Source: Rhizophagus sp. LPA8_4_AMF
Lineage: Eukaryota; Glomeromycota; Glomeromycetes; Glomerales; Glomeraceae
Assembly: GCA_021464525.1 (NCBI GenBank)
Contig: JADRCO010001013.1
Location: 1 to 23,573 of the forward strand
Length of the DNA: 23,573 bases
Direction of reading: 5' to 3'
The notes under the pieces were generated by a model that did not search any database, was not told the origin of the DNA, and worked only from the letters and a program-made list of their open reading frames with translations. This document shows positions 21,815-23,573 of this stretch, piece after piece; within the stretch, counting starts at the first letter, position 1, and every line of letters begins with the position of its first letter. Position numbers and translations under genes: made by a program.

Positions 21815-21997
21815 TTAATGTAATCTTGGAACAGTATAATATGATGGATATCTACGAAGATTACGATCATTTTGTAGTTTATAGGCGGATTGACCGATTC
21901 CGTAACATACTGCGAATGTGAGGACCGCTCCTAGTGGGTAAACCTCTACCGGTATTGAACGTAAGAAGAAACGTACGCCTCGAGTGCCAGTAATCAT
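21815..21997 (-). CDS. B12D/NDUFA4 (MLRQ)-like small mitochondrial inner-membrane protein
   Basis: A 60-aa intronless frame. The N-terminus MITGTRGVRFFLRS is basic. IPVEVYPLGAVLTFAVCYGIGQSAYKL follows, a polar-to-hydrophobic pattern with the PxEVYPL motif typical of the B12D/MLRQ family, and then a basic tail NDRNLRRYPSY. Members are single-span inner-membrane proteins linked to complex I or IV or to respiratory supercomplexes; which role applies here cannot be told. The length fits the family. CG words (TCGCGA at 22042-22047) lie about 45 nt upstream of the ATG. Family assignment rests on one motif and overall layout, so moderate confidence; that it is a real gene is likelier. Confidence 0.7.
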   Translation of the reverse strand: MITGTRGVRFFLRSIPVEVYPLGAVLTFAVCYGIGQSAYKLQNDRNLRRYPSYYTVPRLH

Positions 21998-22597
21998 TTT
22001 TTATGATGATGTGATAGATGTAATTTTGTAATTATTGAAAATCGCGAAGTATTTATTAATATGCGTATATTATACGTATACGAATTATATATACTTTGTG
22101 ATTTCTTTGATTTGTAAGACGAGTAATTAAGCGGAAAAGGATTATAATTACGGAATCTGGGGTTTTTTTCCGTTAAACAGTTTATTGCTTTTTCTTTAGA
22201 AACTTTTGGTTGTTGAAACTTGGAACAACAGGTCGATATTTATAACAGAAATTAAAAATCTCACACCACTAACTTTGCCCGTAAATTTATCGTTGAGGTA
22301 ATCAGCCCATTTGTTGGATTTTCAAAGAATAACATCACACCATTGCCACATAAGGCATCATACGATTATTTTATTCGATTTTTATTCACGCCAAATATTA
22401 TGACATCATCAATTACTTGTTAAATGGTTTTATTGAAAAATAAATGATAATACAAAAATTGAAAAAAAAAATAATACTAATACTAAAATATACTAAATAT
22501 ACTAAATAAGAGTATACTAAATAAGAGTATATTATTTCCATGCGATGTAATAGATGTCATGATGCATCATATGATATATTTGATGAAATCATTTAAA
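21998..22597. other. Spacer between B12D-like gene and metallothionein
   Basis: Contains the upstream region of the B12D-like gene (left part) and the 3' flank of metallothionein (right part). A 15-nt unit ACTAAATAAGAGTAT is repeated twice at 22501-22530. No exon is seen. The mid-part near 22200-22380 is less A/T-run rich than usual spacers here but stays closed by stops. Confidence 0.5.
22501..22530. repeat. 15-nt direct repeat, two copies
   Basis: Two exact adjacent copies of ACTAAATAAGAGTAT, with partial ACTAAATAT copies just to the left. It lies about 70-100 nt downstream of the metallothionein stop codon (minus strand), hence possibly within its 3' UTR. Confidence 0.8.
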
Positions 22598-22891
22598 TCA
22601 TTTCGAACCGCAGGTACATGCTCCTGGAGAACACTTGCATTCGCTGCAAGTACATTCCCTACAAGAATTTTAGATAGTATTAATTTTATGCGATGAAATC
22701 AGTTTTTCAATTCATTTCACCTTTTCTTCGAATACATACTTATTTCCACATGCTTTAGGAGTTTCGCCACTCTTGGAGCCTTTTGTTTCGGTAAGTTTAG
22801 TGGTAGTAGAAGATTTACCGCAGGTACAAACACCTGAACATTGACAACTATCTCCACATTGACAGTTAATTTGACCTTCTTTTGTAGACAT
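22598..22891 (-). CDS. Metallothionein, two exons
   Basis: Small cytosolic metal-thiolate protein that binds Cu, Zn or Cd and buffers metal and redox stress. Exons 22891-22740 and 22658-22598 (minus strand) join in phase to 70 aa. Thirteen cysteines lie in two clusters. The N-terminal set is regular: C10-x-C12-x3-C16-x-C18-x3-C22-x-C24. The C-terminal set is C48, C53-x-C55-x2-C58-x-C60, C65-x-C67. A 23-residue Cys-free linker rich in T, K, S and G separates them. There are no aromatic residues and no His. The intron (22739-22659, 81 nt) falls in the codon for K51, just before the second cluster. Without splicing the frame would end after a few non-Cys residues and lose six of the seven second-cluster cysteines. 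Size and two-cluster layout match metallothioneins reported from arbuscular mycorrhizal fungi. The upstream DNA has a TATA box and a duplicated element. Confidence 0.93.
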
Positions 22892-22958
22892 TGTTTTTTT
22901 TTTACTTTTATTTCAGGATTTTTTTTTTTTCAGAAAAAAGAGAGAAAAGTGTGGGTCT

Positions 22959-22966
22959 TATTTATA
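22959..22966 (-). promoter_or_regulatory. TATA box of the metallothionein gene
   Basis: TATAAATA on the minus strand, 68-75 nt upstream of the metallothionein ATG, between the ATG and the duplicated element. Position and sequence fit a TATA box of an inducible gene. Other A/T words are common in this genome, so support comes mainly from the flanking GC-containing bases and the placement. Confidence 0.6.
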
Positions 22967-22990
22967 TTCGAATGTTTTTACATGAGATTT

Positions 22991-23110
22991 TACGCCTGAA
23001 AGCGTGAGAAGGTTTTGCCATTGGGAGAATTTTTTTTTTTAAATTTCGTCACAATAGTTATGCCATCTTTTACGCCTGGAAGCGTGAGAGGATTTTGCCA
23101 TTGGCAGAAT
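22991..23110 (-). promoter_or_regulatory. Duplicated 40-bp upstream element of metallothionein
   Basis: Copies at 22991-23030 and 23071-23110, exactly 80 nt apart, match at 36 of 40 positions; both are followed by a T run. Each contains ACGC-N6-GCGT, a perfect 4-bp inverted repeat (22992-23005 and 23072-23085), and TTTTGCCATTGG further along. They lie 100-139 and 180-219 nt upstream of the ATG, directly above the TATA box. The sequence is much less AT-rich than its surroundings. Likely a regulatory site read by a dimeric factor; metal response is inferred only from the gene downstream. Confidence 0.65.
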
Positions 23111-23573
23111 TTTTTTTACAATCTTTTTTTTAATAATATATGATATAGCGATAGTTCCCACGCATTATTGTTAGATCGTGAAATGACATTTTTCATGTGA
23201 CGCTGTTTCCTACTGCGTATGCAATCAATTCAAATGATAAATGATAAATAATAACATCATAATGATGCATTTTTTTTACTTGATTAAGATAAATTAAAAG
23301 AACCCTTCTGGAAATTTTTTTAACGTTAATTTTTAAAAACAAACACCCGGGTGATTTCTCACCCCCTCCGAATTTAATATCAAAAATGTCGTCATTTGCC
23401 GATCATTTCCAAAAAAAGTAATAACGTGATTTTTAAATAAAATTTAATATAAGCTTTGTATATACCCTTTAAAATTATAACTTATAGCATATGCGCTAAC
23501 CTATACCCTAACCCTAATTTTTTGAGATAACCCCAAATTTTATGAACCAATCATAATGATAGTCAAAATCACT
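23111..23573. other. Right-end non-coding region
   Basis: Distal upstream DNA of metallothionein and the window edge. A TGATAAA-type partial repeat lies near 23235-23250. ACCCGGGTG near 23345-23353 is an unusually GC-rich palindrome for this DNA. Two CCCTAA units are at 23506-23517. No exon is seen. Confidence 0.5.
23506..23517. repeat. Two telomere-type CCCTAA units, internal
   Basis: Two exact CCCTAA hexamers in tandem, preceded by a degenerate CTAACCTATA. The reverse reads TTAGGG, the telomere repeat of most fungi. Ordinary sequence continues on both sides, so this is not a chromosome end. Confidence 0.6.

Overview
The window is nuclear DNA of a eukaryote, most likely a fungus with a very AT-rich genome. 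Evidence: genes split by short (about 80-125 nt) GT-AG introns; long A/T runs and (TA)n tracts between genes; a tRNA with a canonical 37/38 intron; fungal-type proteins (a CX2CX18CX2C GATA factor, a COQ5 with a mitochondrial presequence, a short THOC5, a 13-cysteine two-cluster metallothionein). The gene content and base composition fit an early-diverging fungus such as an arbuscular mycorrhizal species (Glomeromycotina). That placement is inference and was not searched.

Layout. 1-2870 is gene-free AT-rich DNA with small tandem repeats. 2871-4317 (-) is mitochondrial malate dehydrogenase in six exons, with one splice junction out of frame. 4685-4755 (-) is tRNA-Gln(CTG). 4756-9061 is a gene-free stretch of 4.3 kb that may hold upstream control DNA of the next gene. 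9062-11204 (+) is a six-exon GATA zinc-finger regulator. 11205-13394 is gene-free, simple-sequence rich. 13395-13491 (+) is tRNA-Ile(AAT) with a 23-nt intron that can fold into a hairpin.

From 13985 on the window is gene dense: COQ5 (+, 5 exons); an unrecognised small mitochondrial-type membrane protein (+, 2 exons); RPC40, the shared Pol I/III subunit AC40 (-, 9 exons), whose stop codon lies 10 nt from that of its convergent neighbour; an intronless, short, bacterial-looking UDP-glucose 4-epimerase (+), divergent from RPC40; a THOC5-family mRNA-export protein (+, 4 exons); an unrecognised 99-aa single-pass membrane protein (+); a 60-aa B12D/NDUFA4-like protein (-); and a metallothionein (-, 2 exons) with a TATA box and a duplicated 40-bp promoter element containing ACGC-N6-GCGT. 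The last 0.5 kb has two telomere-type CCCTAA units and no gene.

The genes do not form one pathway. Several products act in mitochondria (malate dehydrogenase, COQ5, the B12D-like protein, probably the 153-aa protein), others in transcription and RNA handling (GATA factor, RPC40, THOC5, tRNAs). I see no mobile element with coding capacity, no CRISPR and no operon. The points most worth checking are the metallothionein promoter duplication, the bacterial-type epimerase, the broken splice phase in malate dehydrogenase and the tRNA-Ile intron hairpin.
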